From Clostridium sp. (GTDB lineage: Bacteria; Bacillota; Clostridia; Clostridiales; Clostridiaceae), in contig NZ_JAHAIF010000032.1 in assembly GCF_018372875.1 (NCBI RefSeq), forward strand, positions 1-64,000: 64,000 nucleotides of DNA. The letters are read 5' to 3'. The first letter of the stretch is position 1, and each line of letters begins with the position of its first letter. The notes beneath the pieces are model-generated. The model was not told the DNA's origin, did no database searches, and saw nothing but the letters and a program-made list of their open reading frames with translations. This document shows positions 28,102 to 37,706 of the stretch, piece by piece. A program made the translations under genes and the position numbers.

Positions 28102-28806
28102 TTAATTATTTTCACCTTCATTTGTAACTGTTTCATCAACTACAACGTCTTCACTTACATACTCTATATTTTGAGATTTTGCTTCTGCTTCCTTAGCAGC
28201 TTTTTCAGCTTGTTCTGCTGCTGCTTTAGCTTCAGCAATTGCCTTTGCAGCTGCCATCTTAGCTGCTTGTGCTTCTTCTTTAGCTTTTTTAGCTGCTTCT
28301 TTAGCTTTCTTAGCTTCAGCTTTTGCCTTTATTTTTGCTTCTTCATCTGCTCTAGACTTAGAGTTCTTAGCAATATTCTTTCTATATCTTTCTAACTCTT
28401 CTTCTAGTCTTTCTACAAAATATATAAATCTTTTTCTTACTCTTCCTTTAAATAAAACTGATTGAACTAATGTATTAAACCAAGGGAAAATACCTGGTTT
28501 CTCATCTTCTTCTACTAACGTAAGTCGTGTAGTATTTTCATCTATCACTTCAAACTCATATGTAGATGTATATTTAACACTTCCATTAGTGCTTACAATT
28601 TGATATAACTCATTTTTTACAAATCCAGTTATCTCTACTTCCATAGTTGTAGCCCCTGCTGAGTACGCCCCTACTTTTTTATTTACCTTACATCCAACTG
28701 GGTTCTCTTCATTAAATCTTGGGAAGTCTCTTTTTGCTGTTCTTATAAATAACTTAAATACTTCTTCTACTGGATAACTTAATTCCACTGAATTTGAAAA
28801 GGCCAT
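28102..28806 (-). CDS. DUF3284 family SRPBCC-fold protein with Ala/Lys-rich tail
   Basis: A 234-residue protein starting MAFSNSVELSYP (28806), chosen because GGAAGGATGGG lies just before it; the frame is open 26 codons further up without a ribosome binding site. Residues 1-150 form an SRPBCC (START-like) ligand-binding domain typical of DUF3284, often found beside PTS sugar permeases as here. Residues 160-215 are a long alternating Ala/Lys/Glu helix, and the end is acidic. The tail resembles a DNA- or envelope-contacting helix and is not part of the family core. Function unknown. Confidence 0.75.
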   Translation of the reverse strand: MAFSNSVELSYPVEEVFKLFIRTAKRDFPRFNEENPVGCKVNKKVGAYSAGATTMEVEITGFVKNELYQIVSTNGSVKYTSTYEFEVIDENTTRLTLVEEDEKPGIFPWFNTLVQSVLFKGRVRKRFIYFVERLEEELERYRKNIAKNSKSRADEEAKIKAKAEAKKAKEAAKKAKEEAQAAKMAAAKAIAEAKAAAEQAEKAAKEAEAKSQNIEYVSEDVVVDETVTNEGENN

Positions 28807-28857
28807 ATAATTCCCATCCTTCCATAAATACATATTGTATTTATTATAACTTATAAA

Positions 28858-28886
28858 GAATGCATAAGCCAAGGGCTTATGCATTC
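28858..28886 (-). terminator. Terminator after the PTS IIC gene
   Basis: GAATGCATAAGCC / GGCTTATGCATTC stem followed by TTTAT on the minus strand, between the PTS gene and the DUF3284 gene. Confidence 0.75.
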
Positions 28887-28915
28887 AAATTTAAATATTT
28901 ACTTAAAAATCATTC

Positions 28916-30271
28916 TTAAGCTTGCTCAGAATCTCCCATTCTGTTTGCAGCTATAACGAATGGTGTCCAAATTACAACTGAAAGTACTAATAATGCTGCT
29001 GCAAGTATTGCTGCCTTAAAGTCACCAGCAGTTCCAAAGAATGCAGAGATTATTGGTGGAGTTGTCCATGGTAACTCAACACATAAGTAGTCAGCAAACT
29101 TGATTTGTTCTGTGAAGAACCAAGCTATTGCTAAGCATATTGGTGGAGCTATGATAAATGGAACAAAGTAAGTAGCATTTAATACGATTGGTAAACCAAA
29201 GATAACTGGTTCGTTAATTTGGAATATACCAGGAGCAACTGCTATCTTAGCTAATTCCTTAGCTTCTTGTCTCTTAGAGAATATGAATATAGCAATTATT
29301 AAAGCTAATGTACCACCTGATCCACCTGGTTGAGCGTAAACGTCAACGAAGTTTCTAGTTAATGCATATATAGGTTCTTTACCTTGAGCAACTGCATTTA
29401 CGTTGTCAAGTAAAGCTGTCTTATACATAGTATTTAATGCAGGGTCTACCATGTTTGAACCGTGTAAACCACAGAACCATAGTAATTGTGCAATAAATAT
29501 TAAGAAGATATAAGTTAATGGAGATTGACCAAGTGCCATCATTGGCTCTTGAACTACCTTTAACATCCAATCAACAAATGGTGTCTTAAAAGCTTGTGCA
29601 AATATTTCAGCGATAATACCGAAAATAACTAATGTTAATCCTCCAGGGATTAAAGCAGCGAATGCTTTAGATACTGCTGGTGGCACTTGTTCAGGCATCT
29701 TAATAATCCATCCCTTTTTAGCAAAAGTAACGAATAATTGAGCTGCTACTAACCCAACTAACATTGCTGAGAACATAGCGTTTGATCCTAATTGATTAAC
29801 TGACATTAATCCCCATGCGCCTTCAGCAAAAGTACCATCTTCTGCTTTTGAGAATACACCCATAGCTGTTTGTGGGAATATTGTAAACCAAGATGCTAAA
29901 GCTACTAAAGCTGCACCTATTCCGTCCATTTCATTTGACTTAGCTAATGAATAAGCTACACCTAATAATATAAATATTGATAAAATTGCTGAAGTACCGA
30001 ACCAAATATCGCCCATTACTGGGATAGCATATTTATCTAATATTGGTTGTACTGAACTTTTGTAAGCGTCAATCTTATTTAAGTATTGACCTATAAATGA
30101 ATCTACTTTAAAGAAAACTGCGTTCATCATTGATGCTAAAGCACCTGTCATTGATACTGTAAGAGAAGTAATAAAACCATCCCTAATAGCTATCAAGTGT
30201 TTTTGTCCACCGATGAATGACGCTACTGGCATTAGATATTTTTCTAATGCTGCTGAAATTTTGTCCATCAT
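28916..30271 (-). CDS. PTS lactose/cellobiose-family EIIC sugar permease
   Basis: A 451-residue membrane protein with about ten helices: N-terminal MDKISAALEKYLMPVASFIG, the substrate-site region WFCGLHGSNMVDPALN (CelB/LacE-type) and FQINEPVIFGLPIVLNATY with the conserved NEP. It imports a beta-glucoside or oligosaccharide with phosphorylation. No EIIA is present; an EIIB-like gene and a small protein lie upstream on the same strand. Codon choice and richer GC than its neighbours suggest strong expression. The gene is followed by a terminator and the DUF3284 gene. Confidence 0.93.
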   Translation of the reverse strand: MMDKISAALEKYLMPVASFIGGQKHLIAIRDGFITSLTVSMTGALASMMNAVFFKVDSFIGQYLNKIDAYKSSVQPILDKYAIPVMGDIWFGTSAILSIFILLGVAYSLAKSNEMDGIGAALVALASWFTIFPQTAMGVFSKAEDGTFAEGAWGLMSVNQLGSNAMFSAMLVGLVAAQLFVTFAKKGWIIKMPEQVPPAVSKAFAALIPGGLTLVIFGIIAEIFAQAFKTPFVDWMLKVVQEPMMALGQSPLTYIFLIFIAQLLWFCGLHGSNMVDPALNTMYKTALLDNVNAVAQGKEPIYALTRNFVDVYAQPGGSGGTLALIIAIFIFSKRQEAKELAKIAVAPGIFQINEPVIFGLPIVLNATYFVPFIIAPPICLAIAWFFTEQIKFADYLCVELPWTTPPIISAFFGTAGDFKAAILAAALLVLSVVIWTPFVIAANRMGDSEQA

Positions 30272-30470
30272 TTTTTTGTTCCCCCCTAATAATAATTTAG
30301 TTTTAATAAATTTATATGAATGTTTCTATATTTTAAAAAACCTTGTGCCTTAGATCTTTTAATATATACAAACATACAAAGCTAAATTATGCTTGTCCAT
30401 TGTAAACCTTATCTCAAAAGACATCATATTTTTATAATATATTTATTATCTTTATAGCTAAAATAGAACT

Positions 30471-30779
30471 CTAAACTGTTTCTTCTAAATATATACTATT
30501 TTTACTAAAAGCAAATAACCAATGAAATATATATTTAAGTCCCTTCAAGTTACTTCCGCAACTTAATCTTAATGTTTTCTTAGGCTCTATATTAACTATT
30601 TTAGTTGAGCTCTTTGTCCCCATTACTTGAATATACATTTCATGTTGTCCAACTGGCAAGGTAATAACTTTTCTTTTATTATTTTTTATGTTGTTTACCT
30701 CTTTACCATCTATAATAACCTTGAACTCTTGAGAGCTGTATAACTCATGGTAATCCCTAGTTAACAAGATTTCTCCCAT
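30471..30779 (-). CDS. Uncharacterised 102-aa beta-rich protein in the PTS cluster
   Basis: The start has AAGGTGAGG just upstream. The sequence alternates beta strands (FKVIIDGKEVNNI, VITLPVGQHEMYIQV, TKIVNIEPKKTLRLSC), like PEGA-type domains. No signal peptide. It starts 25 bases after the EIIB-like gene and is on the same strand as the EIIC gene, 200 bases further on, so a role with the transporter is inferred only from position. Confidence 0.55.
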   Translation of the reverse strand: MGEILLTRDYHELYSSQEFKVIIDGKEVNNIKNNKRKVITLPVGQHEMYIQVMGTKSSTKIVNIEPKKTLRLSCGSNLKGLKYIFHWLFAFSKNSIYLEETV

Positions 30780-30804
30780 TTCCTCACCTTTTTTCCCAAA
30801 TATA

Positions 30805-31116
30805 TTAAACTATATATTTTTCAACATCAGGCATAAACTTTTCTACTCTCTTCAAACCAAAATCTGCAGGTTTAATAACTATGTATGGAGTATTCTTAGA
30901 TTCTAAAGTTGATTTTATTTGAGCTTCTACCAAAACTACTTCTGGAGAAATAATTGCTATTTTAACATCTCCACCTTCTATAACCTCTAAATACTCTTTA
31001 TCGTTTGCATAAATCCATTCGATAGGAAGATTATTTTTCTTTGTATAATCATCCATAAACCTTTCAAATGATTTTGATTGCCCTGTTCCCTTACAAATTA
31101 CTAAAACCTTATTCAT
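30805..31116 (-). CDS. PTS lactose/cellobiose EIIB-like protein
   Basis: A 103-residue protein. The N-terminal strand VLVICKGTGQS carries Cys8 at the position of the phosphorylated cysteine of the EIIB family (normally ...CAAGMSTS). The loop after it is unusual (KGTGQS), but the Rossmann-like pattern (VKIAIISPEVV, YIVIKP) and length fit. It would transfer phosphate from EIIA to sugar imported by the EIIC gene. It is the first gene of the cluster, and its start has AGGAGG. Confidence 0.75.
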   Translation of the reverse strand: MNKVLVICKGTGQSKSFERFMDDYTKKNNLPIEWIYANDKEYLEVIEGGDVKIAIISPEVVLVEAQIKSTLESKNTPYIVIKPADFGLKRVEKFMPDVEKYIV

Positions 31117-31527
31117 TCCCTTCAGTTCCTCCTATTACCTTTAAACTAAATCTCTTAATACTATATTTTATTGAATCAAATAATAAAATATTCAAACCTT
31201 TTATGTAATTTATCATATACAAAATAAATATTAAGTTTTGTTATCATTTACATAATAGCATAATTTTACTTATTTGTATATATATTTATTTTTTTATTTG
31301 TAATATACTTCTATACATGTACATTTATTCAAAATGTATATTACCAAATGAATGATACAGTTATATTTTATACGATTTTTCTCTGAATGTAAACATTTTT
31401 ATTATATAATTTGTAATTTTTTTGTATATAATATTTTTTTATATATTTCTTCTATTTAAATTCATTTATTCTATTATTTAGAAATGAAAACACTTTATTA
31501 TTTACAAAAGAGAGGTGTTTTCTAAGT
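31117..31527. other. AT-rich intergenic region ahead of the PTS cluster and dead phosphoesterase
   Basis: About 410 bases without a gene between divergent units. It is extremely AT-rich with long T-runs. It should hold the leftward promoter of the EIIB-like gene and a rightward promoter for the pseudogene. I see no clear operator, riboswitch or antiterminator element. Confidence 0.5.
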
Positions 31528-31940
31528 TTGCCTAACTTTAGAAAAAGATACTTAACTTATGTTTTTTTGCTTTTAGCTATAATTTCTATTGCCATATATT
31601 ACAAAAATAATACAATTGATATTTCGAAACACACCCTAACTTCAAAGAAAATAACAAAGGATAATGTCAAAATACTTCAGATATCTGATCTACATTGTAA
31701 GTCTTTTGGAAAAGATCAGCACGCTATACTATCACAAATAGAAAATATATCTCCTGATATTATAGTAATTACAGGAGACTTAATAGACGGACGAACTAAT
31801 CCCAAAAACTATAATAACTAATTCATACTAGTAAATGAATTAGTTGATAAATATACAACCTATTAAGTAACTTGAAACCCTGAATATTATTCTAACTATG
31901 CTGAAAAAATAAAGAATCTTATTAGAATTCCATTTACACA
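31528..31940 (+). pseudogene. Decayed YkuE-type metallophosphoesterase
   Basis: The readable part from a TTG start has one membrane helix and the first two metal motifs of calcineurin-like phosphoesterases: ILQISDLHCKSF (DxH) and VITGDLIDGR (GD). After a stop at 31821 the homology continues in the same frame (LVNELVDKYTTY, then stops at VT*NPEYYSNYAEKIKNLI). Stops lie at two further codons, and the GNHE motif is changed to a stop followed by NPE. The homology ends where the palindromic repeat begins. The gene is inactive. Confidence 0.75.
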
Positions 31941-32029
31941 TAGGGGAGTAGATATTTATTTTACTTGTTCAGTCACAAAGCTCCAAGTCACATCAAAACA
32001 AATATCCCCCCCACTCCTACTAAAGGTAT
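31941..32029. repeat. Interspersed palindromic repeat, copy 1
   Basis: Outer arms GATATTTATTTT and AAAACAAATATC with G- and C-runs, and a central CTTGTTCAGT...AAGCTCCAAGTCACAT core. Same element as at 33490, 43581 and 59940, all in the plus orientation. This copy follows the truncation point of the phosphoesterase pseudogene. Confidence 0.8.
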
Positions 32030-32116
32030 ATTTATATATTGTTATATTTATATATTGTTAAGCTCTTATATTTAAATATTAGTTTGCTAATAATCTTATT
32101 TGCATCTATTAAAACA

Positions 32117-32149
32117 AAAAACGAAACCACATCGGTAGTTTCGTTTTTA
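32117..32149 (-). terminator. Terminator after icd
   Basis: AACGAAACTACC / GGTTTCGTT stem, with a T-run on the minus strand, directly after the icd stop. Confidence 0.8.
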
Positions 32150-32151
32150 TA

Positions 32152-33351
32152 TTATAATCTTTCTCTTATAGCTTTAATAAATTCTTCAGTATTAACAGTC
32201 TTAACATTTTCCATTGAAGCTAGTGAAGCTAAATCTTTTGTCATTATACCTTCTTCTATTGTTTGTATAGATGCTTTTTCTAACTTATTAGCAAAATCCA
32301 TAAGCTCTTTATTTCCATCAAGTTCTCCACGCTTTCTTAAAGCACCAGACCAGGCAAATATAGTTGCCATTGAATTGGTTGAAGTTTCTTCACCTTTTAA
32401 ATGTTTATAATAATGCCTTTGAACAGTTCCATGAGCTGCTTCATACTCATAATTTCCTTCTGGAGAAACTAATACTGAAGTCATCATAGCTAATGAGCCA
32501 AAAGCAGTAGCAACCATATCACTCATTACATCCCCATCATAGTTCTTACAAGCCCATATCATTCCGCCTTCTGATTTAACCACTCTTGCAATAGCATCAT
32601 CTATTAATGTATAGAAGTATTGTATACCAATTTCATCAAACTTACTCTTATATTCCTCATCAAATATTTCTTGAAATATATCCTTAAATGTGTGATCGTA
32701 TTTTTTTGAAATAGTATCTTTAGTGGCAAACCATAAATCTTGCTTTGTATCTAAAGCAAAATTAAAACAGCTTCTTGCAAAACTTTCAATAGATTTATCT
32801 AAGTTGTGCATTCCTAAAACCACACCAGATCCATCAAAGTTATGAATTAATTCTCTTTTTTCTTTCCCATCTTCAGAAGTGAAAACAAGTTCACACTTTC
32901 CTTTTCCTTCTATCTTCATTTCAACATCCCTATATATATCACCATAAGCATGTCTTGCAATTGTAATTGGCTTCTTCCAATTTCTAACGTATGGCTTAAT
33001 AGGATCTACTATTATTGGAGCCCTAAATACCGTACCGTCCAATATTGCTCTAATTGTACCATTTGGGCTCTTCCACATTTCTTTTAACTCATATTCCTTC
33101 ATTCTTGCAGCATTAGGTGTTATTGTTGCACACTTAACACCAACCCCATATTTTTTAATAGCATTAGCTGCATCAATTGTAACTTGATCATTAGTGGCAT
33201 TTCTATACTCAAGCCCTAAATCATAATACTCCGTCTTTAAATCAACAAAAGGAATAATTAATTCATCCTTTATCATGCCCCAAAGGATTCTTGTCATCTC
33301 ATCTCCATCCATTTCAACCAATGGAGTTGTCATTTTTACTTTTGTCATCAT
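32152..33351 (-). CDS. icd: Isocitrate dehydrogenase (NADP+), eukaryotic-type subfamily
   Basis: A 399-residue protein with the homodimeric NADP-IDH layout: [42 protein letters not shown] (substrate loop) and NYDGDVMSD (metal-binding Asp). It oxidises isocitrate to 2-oxoglutarate, likely to supply glutamate. Neither aconitase nor citrate synthase is near. It has its own terminator and AGGGGGC ribosome binding site. Repeat copies flank it on both sides. Confidence 0.95.
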   Translation of the reverse strand: MMTKVKMTTPLVEMDGDEMTRILWGMIKDELIIPFVDLKTEYYDLGLEYRNATNDQVTIDAANAIKKYGVGVKCATITPNAARMKEYELKEMWKSPNGTIRAILDGTVFRAPIIVDPIKPYVRNWKKPITIARHAYGDIYRDVEMKIEGKGKCELVFTSEDGKEKRELIHNFDGSGVVLGMHNLDKSIESFARSCFNFALDTKQDLWFATKDTISKKYDHTFKDIFQEIFDEEYKSKFDEIGIQYFYTLIDDAIARVVKSEGGMIWACKNYDGDVMSDMVATAFGSLAMMTSVLVSPEGNYEYEAAHGTVQRHYYKHLKGEETSTNSMATIFAWSGALRKRGELDGNKELMDFANKLEKASIQTIEEGIMTKDLASLASMENVKTVNTEEFIKAIRERL

Positions 33352-33489
33352 TTTGCCCCCTTTTAAATAAAAACTTTCATTTTATACCAGTATTATACAT
33401 TACATCCGCTTTAATAGCAATTAAAATGAAATTATGATTTTCCAAAACTTCATTTTATCAAATATAGAAATTTATTTAGAATAATCAAA

Positions 33490-33625
33490 AAGTTGTAGCA
33501 GATATTTATTTTGCTTGTTCCGTCGCAAGCTCCAAGTCACAGAAAAATAAATATCTATTCCCTTCTTACTTAAGGTAAGGAAATTATAAAATTACTATCG
33601 CTAATTGAAATTTTATACTTTTCTA
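33490..33625. repeat. Interspersed palindromic repeat, copy 2 (long form)
   Basis: Perfect 13-base arms AGATATTTATTTT and AAAATAAATATCT enclose an inner hairpin GCTTG-TTCCGTCG-CAAGC and the TCCAAGTCACA core. The tail (GGTAAGGAAATTATAAAATTA and on to about 33625) is shared with copy 4. Confidence 0.8.
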
Positions 33626-33633
33626 TGCATTGA

Positions 33634-33666
33634 AAAAGAGAAATCACATAGTAATTTCTCTTCTTA
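33634..33666 (-). terminator. Terminator after the TDT transporter gene
   Basis: GAGAAATtAC / GTGATTTCTC stem followed by a T-run on the minus strand. Confidence 0.75.
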
Positions 33667-33673
33667 CCTTTAA

Positions 33674-34648
33674 CTATTCTATAGCATCTTGCATTGTTAA
33701 TTTCTGAAACAATAAATAAAATAAATTATAAAGAACAAACCCAATTACTGATGTAGCAATAAATAATTCTACAACTCCAATTCCTTCAAATAAATGTGCT
33801 AAAGTTACATTTACAGTTAAGAAATACATACTAATTTTAAAAGTTGCAAGTGTTGTTGCTGCTAATGGAAAGGTTAAACTCGCAAAACCTGCATTAAACT
33901 TTTCTTTTAAGCATTTAGGAATTTGTATATAGGAGTATAAAGTTATAGAAAACACTATCACTGCCATTAATCCTACAAAATTTCTATTATAAGTTGTAAA
34001 CACTGTTAAGTAACTTATTATTACCAAGCTAGGTGGCGCTGCCATAATAACTACTGTTGGATATATTTGTTTTTCTATATCTCCCTTATACAACCTATAT
34101 ATCATAAAAGGTAATATTAAAAAATATGTTGTTGTACCCCAATAGAAGATAACTTTAGTTAATATAGGTTCATTCATTCCTGTACTACTTACACAAGCTA
34201 CAAGACTTCCTACAAAGGGAATAAAAAAACTAGGCACAAAGGTATTAAAATTAAAATTCTTTATTAAATGTTTATAAATAGCTATCATTGAGATCACACT
34301 ATAAATTACAATTCCCAAAAGCCACATTGTCTTACCTAATATATAACTAAACTTTAAATAGTAGTTACCTAAAATCATAATTAACATACCAAATGTAGGA
34401 AAGACACTTGCCAGCACTGGCAAATCTAATTCTTTCTTCACTGTTTTAGGGTAAAAAAACAATTTAAGTAATGCAAACAAAGCCACTATTGCTGCCATGT
34501 TCATAAATATATCCTTTAAGAAAGTTAACTCTCTTAAAGCAAATATATTAGATAATGTTGTTGCTCCAACTGATGTTGCAACTGCTCCTATTGGCAAATT
34601 ATCATGAACACTTCTAAAATTCTTAATAAATGTATTTTTATCTATCAT
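33674..34648 (-). CDS. TDT/SLAC1-family transporter (TehA-like)
   Basis: A 324-residue protein with ten predicted membrane helices and the internal pseudosymmetry of TDT exporters and anion channels. It likely moves a C4-dicarboxylate, sulfite or other anion; the substrate is not decided. It lies 111 bases downstream of the LysR gene on the same strand with its own promoter-like TATACT, so LysR control is plausible. Confidence 0.8.
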   Translation of the reverse strand: MIDKNTFIKNFRSVHDNLPIGAVATSVGATTLSNIFALRELTFLKDIFMNMAAIVALFALLKLFFYPKTVKKELDLPVLASVFPTFGMLIMILGNYYLKFSYILGKTMWLLGIVIYSVISMIAIYKHLIKNFNFNTFVPSFFIPFVGSLVACVSSTGMNEPILTKVIFYWGTTTYFLILPFMIYRLYKGDIEKQIYPTVVIMAAPPSLVIISYLTVFTTYNRNFVGLMAVIVFSITLYSYIQIPKCLKEKFNAGFASLTFPLAATTLATFKISMYFLTVNVTLAHLFEGIGVVELFIATSVIGFVLYNLFYLLFQKLTMQDAIE

Positions 34649-34759
34649 AGCATTCCTCCTGATGATTAATAGCTTTCTGTATTGTCATTCGTTACTTTTA
34701 GTATACTGCCAGAATGTTTAAAAGGTAAAATACTTAATTTTGATATATTTCATAGGTTT

Positions 34760-35635
34760 TTACTTATTAATAAACTTTATAAATTCTTTCATATTGTTAT
34801 TCATAAACTTATCCTTATGTATTATAAGCATAAGTTCTCTGTTTATATTTCCACAATCCATTCTTAAAGTCTTTAGTTCACCTTTTTCAACTTTATCTTC
34901 TAAACATCTTTTAGAGATACAACCTACTCCTAAATTAGCTTCTACGCTTTTCTTTATAGCTTCTGTATTTCCAAGTTCCATAAAGATTCTATAATCTATA
35001 TTTTTTTCTAAAAAGAAACTCTCAACAATTTCTCTAGTACCGCTACCAAATTCTCTCATTATCAACTTTTCCTTTTTAAGTTCTTTAGGAGTTATAACGC
35101 CTTTATCTCCTAAAGGATGTTTAGCACTAGTTATAAATACAATTTCATCCTTCCATACTGGAACCTTATTTATTTCTTCAGATATTATCCTACCTTCTAT
35201 AAAAGCAAAATCCACCTTATTCTCTAAAATTAGCTTTTCTATATTTGTAGTATTTTCTATTATTAAAGAAATTTCAATTCCTTTATGTTCCTCAACAAAC
35301 TCCTTTAATATATCAGGAAGAATATATGTACCTATTGTTGTACTAGCTCCTATTTTTATTTTTCCCTTTTCTTGATTAGTTATTTCATTAACTTTTTCAG
35401 TTGCTTCCTCATATAAGTTGAGAATTCTTCGAACATAATTAAGACAAACTTCTCCTTCATTTGTTAAGTAAATTCTTTTACCTATTCTATCAAATAATCT
35501 TGCACCTATCTCCTCCTCAAACTCATGAATAGCTTGACTTACAGATGGTTGACTTATGTATAATTCTTTTGCTACCTTTGTCATATTTAAACTAGTTGCT
35601 GTTGCATAAAAAATTTTTAATTTTCTTATATTCAT
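34760..35635 (-). CDS. LysR-family transcriptional regulator
   Basis: A 291-residue protein with an N-terminal winged helix (MNIRKLKIFYATATSLNMTK, then AKELYISQPSVSQAI) and a two-lobe inducer domain (about 90-290, KIGASTTIGTYILPDIL). Near the CysB/CysL subgroup in look. It probably controls the downstream TDT transporter, or itself; the usual divergent target is absent because both neighbours run the same way. Confidence 0.92.
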   Translation of the reverse strand: MNIRKLKIFYATATSLNMTKVAKELYISQPSVSQAIHEFEEEIGARLFDRIGKRIYLTNEGEVCLNYVRRILNLYEEATEKVNEITNQEKGKIKIGASTTIGTYILPDILKEFVEEHKGIEISLIIENTTNIEKLILENKVDFAFIEGRIISEEINKVPVWKDEIVFITSAKHPLGDKGVITPKELKKEKLIMREFGSGTREIVESFFLEKNIDYRIFMELGNTEAIKKSVEANLGVGCISKRCLEDKVEKGELKTLRMDCGNINRELMLIIHKDKFMNNNMKEFIKFINK

Positions 35636-35670
35636 ATATTTTTCCCCTTTTAATACTAATTAAATTCAAA

Positions 35671-35697
35671 AAAGGATGGCTATTTAAACCATCCCTA
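35671..35697 (-). terminator. Terminator after the small membrane protein gene
   Basis: GGATGG / CCATCC stem followed by TTTTTTG on the minus strand. Confidence 0.8.
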
Positions 35698-35708
35698 TGT
35701 TCATCTCT

Positions 35709-35981
35709 TTATTTATCTACATCTTCAAAATCTACATCTATAGCATTACTTGTATCTACAGAATCATCAACATATACTTCATAATTATTATTTGTTGATT
35801 CATTGCTACTTATCTCACTCTTTTTAGAATTAAAATATCCTACAACCTTAGTAACTACATAAATTACAGCTCCACCTATTAAAAGATATGGAAGGATTGA
35901 AAAGAATAAATTAATAACAACTGAAAATATTAAAACGCCCAATGCTATATACATTATTGTTCTCAATGTACCTTTGTTCAT
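35709..35981 (-). CDS. Small membrane protein, 90 aa
   Basis: Two hydrophobic segments (residues 8-30 and 33-47) are followed by a hydrophilic acidic tail (YVDDSVDTSNAIDVDFED). The start has AGGTAAAATT spaced well from ATG. No family is recognised. It is monocistronic with its own terminator. Confidence 0.6.
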   Translation of the reverse strand: MNKGTLRTIMYIALGVLIFSVVINLFFSILPYLLIGGAVIYVVTKVVGYFNSKKSEISSNESTNNNYEVYVDDSVDTSNAIDVDFEDVDK

Positions 35982-36086
35982 AATTTTACCTCATAATAAT
36001 TATTATTTTCTTTTGCTAATCCTATTATACAATTAACTCTTAGATGAATAAAGACTCAAATCCCTATTTTAAGATTTTATTAAAAA

Positions 36087-37514
36087 TTATGTATTCTTTT
36101 TCCTTTTAGCTATTAAAGGTAGTATTAATCCTAATCCTATTAATATAAATGGTGTCACTATATTTAATGTAACCTGGAACCACCATTCACCTGAGTAAGC
36201 TTGAACTCCTGAAGGGAACATTCCCATTATACAAGCAAAAGCTGTAAAGGCAAAGCACCACACCCCAAATCCTAGGGCTACCTTATCATTATTAACAAAC
36301 TTATATTCAGAATTATATCTATCTGAAGCCTTCTTAAGTGCTATAAATGCTAAGAATACCCATAGATATCTCATTGGCATAACTACAGAATTTAACTTTA
36401 GTAACCAGTTATATAGTTCACTCATATCACCAATTCCTAATGCCGGTACAACTATAAGTATTCCAACTAATATAGCAGTCATTAAATATCCATTAATAGG
36501 CGCTCCATGCTTATTTGTCTTAGTTAAAGTTCTTGGTACAAAATTATCATCAGTATCTGCTAAAAGTACTTTTAATGGTGCATCTATAGAGAATACTAAA
36601 GCAGATATTTGCGCTGTCATATTAGCAAGAGCATATATAATTAATAATATATTTCCCACTCCATAATACTCACCTAACATCTTAAATGCGTAATATTGAC
36701 CATTCATCATTAAATCCTTAGGAATATTATTTGCATCAAACATAATTCCCATAGCTACTGATCCTAAAATAGCTGATATTGCTACCATTATAGCCAGACT
36801 TAACATTCCCTTAGGAAATTCCTTTGATGGATTCTTTGTATTATTTACATATGGAGATATTTTTTCTGCTCCTCCAACTGCAAATACTAACATTGATAAT
36901 GTTGTAAAATAAGTAAAGTCAAACCTAGGTATTATAGTGTCAACTGTAATATTAGCAGTTGCAATGTCAGTCCCTCTTATAAAAGGCGCTGCAATAACTA
37001 ATAGTATATAAAGCATTGACATTATAAATATTGAAGTTCCTGCTATATTTCCTATAGTTTTAAGAGAAGTTATTCCTCTAGAAGCTACCCATAAAAATAA
37101 CAAAAATATTACTAACGTAATTAATTGAGCTGTTAATGTAGACATATCACTTACAAGAGTTCCATCTCCTTTAACTGCCCATCCTAAAGCTATAAGTACT
37201 GCTTGAGGTTTTTGAGCCAAGTATGGAATATGTACAACCCAATAAGTCCAACCTGCAAAATAAGCAAGCTTTCTTCCCATTGTATTTCCTATCCAAGTAC
37301 TAACTCCTGCTTTACCATCTTTAAAAACAGATCCTAATTCCCCTACCATTAATGCATAAGGTACAAAATATAATCCTATAATCAACACCCATGAAACTAT
37401 AACTTTTAGCCCTTGGTTTGCAAAGTTATTAACAACATTACCAAACCCCCATACAGATACAAAGGCCATAAGTGCAAGGTTATACCACCTTAATTTTTTT
37501 TCATCTTCTAACAT
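36087..37514 (-). CDS. APC-superfamily amino acid permease (YjeM/GadC-like)
   Basis: A 475-residue protein with twelve predicted helices. It has the N-terminal motif WGFGNVVNNFANQGL and the second-segment GELGSVFKDGKAGVSTWIG. Similar to the glutamate:GABA antiporter and YjeM transporter group. It may exchange glutamate or another amino acid. The substrate is not decided. It has an AAGGAGAG ribosome binding site. Confidence 0.85.
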   Translation of the reverse strand: MLEDEKKLRWYNLALMAFVSVWGFGNVVNNFANQGLKVIVSWVLIIGLYFVPYALMVGELGSVFKDGKAGVSTWIGNTMGRKLAYFAGWTYWVVHIPYLAQKPQAVLIALGWAVKGDGTLVSDMSTLTAQLITLVIFLLFLWVASRGITSLKTIGNIAGTSIFIMSMLYILLVIAAPFIRGTDIATANITVDTIIPRFDFTYFTTLSMLVFAVGGAEKISPYVNNTKNPSKEFPKGMLSLAIMVAISAILGSVAMGIMFDANNIPKDLMMNGQYYAFKMLGEYYGVGNILLIIYALANMTAQISALVFSIDAPLKVLLADTDDNFVPRTLTKTNKHGAPINGYLMTAILVGILIVVPALGIGDMSELYNWLLKLNSVVMPMRYLWVFLAFIALKKASDRYNSEYKFVNNDKVALGFGVWCFAFTAFACIMGMFPSGVQAYSGEWWFQVTLNIVTPFILIGLGLILPLIAKRKKNT

Positions 37515-37706
37515 GTTTCTACTCTCCTTATTATCTTTTGTATTTTATACTAATTAATTTAAATCCTTCATTAGTTTACCATCTTAAATCTATTTTTCAA
37601 AGTAAATAAATTGTAAAAAGCTATTCTAACATAGTGTATGTAAGAGTAACATTTTCAAACTAGGATATTATCTTTTAAACTAGAAATTATTTCTTAATTA
37701 TCTATA

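Noticed and set aside
28012..28395. Plus-strand Phe/Ser/Cys-rich frame
   Set aside because: It is the complement of the Ala/Lys-rich tail of the DUF3284 gene; composition and lack of ribosome binding site show it is not real.
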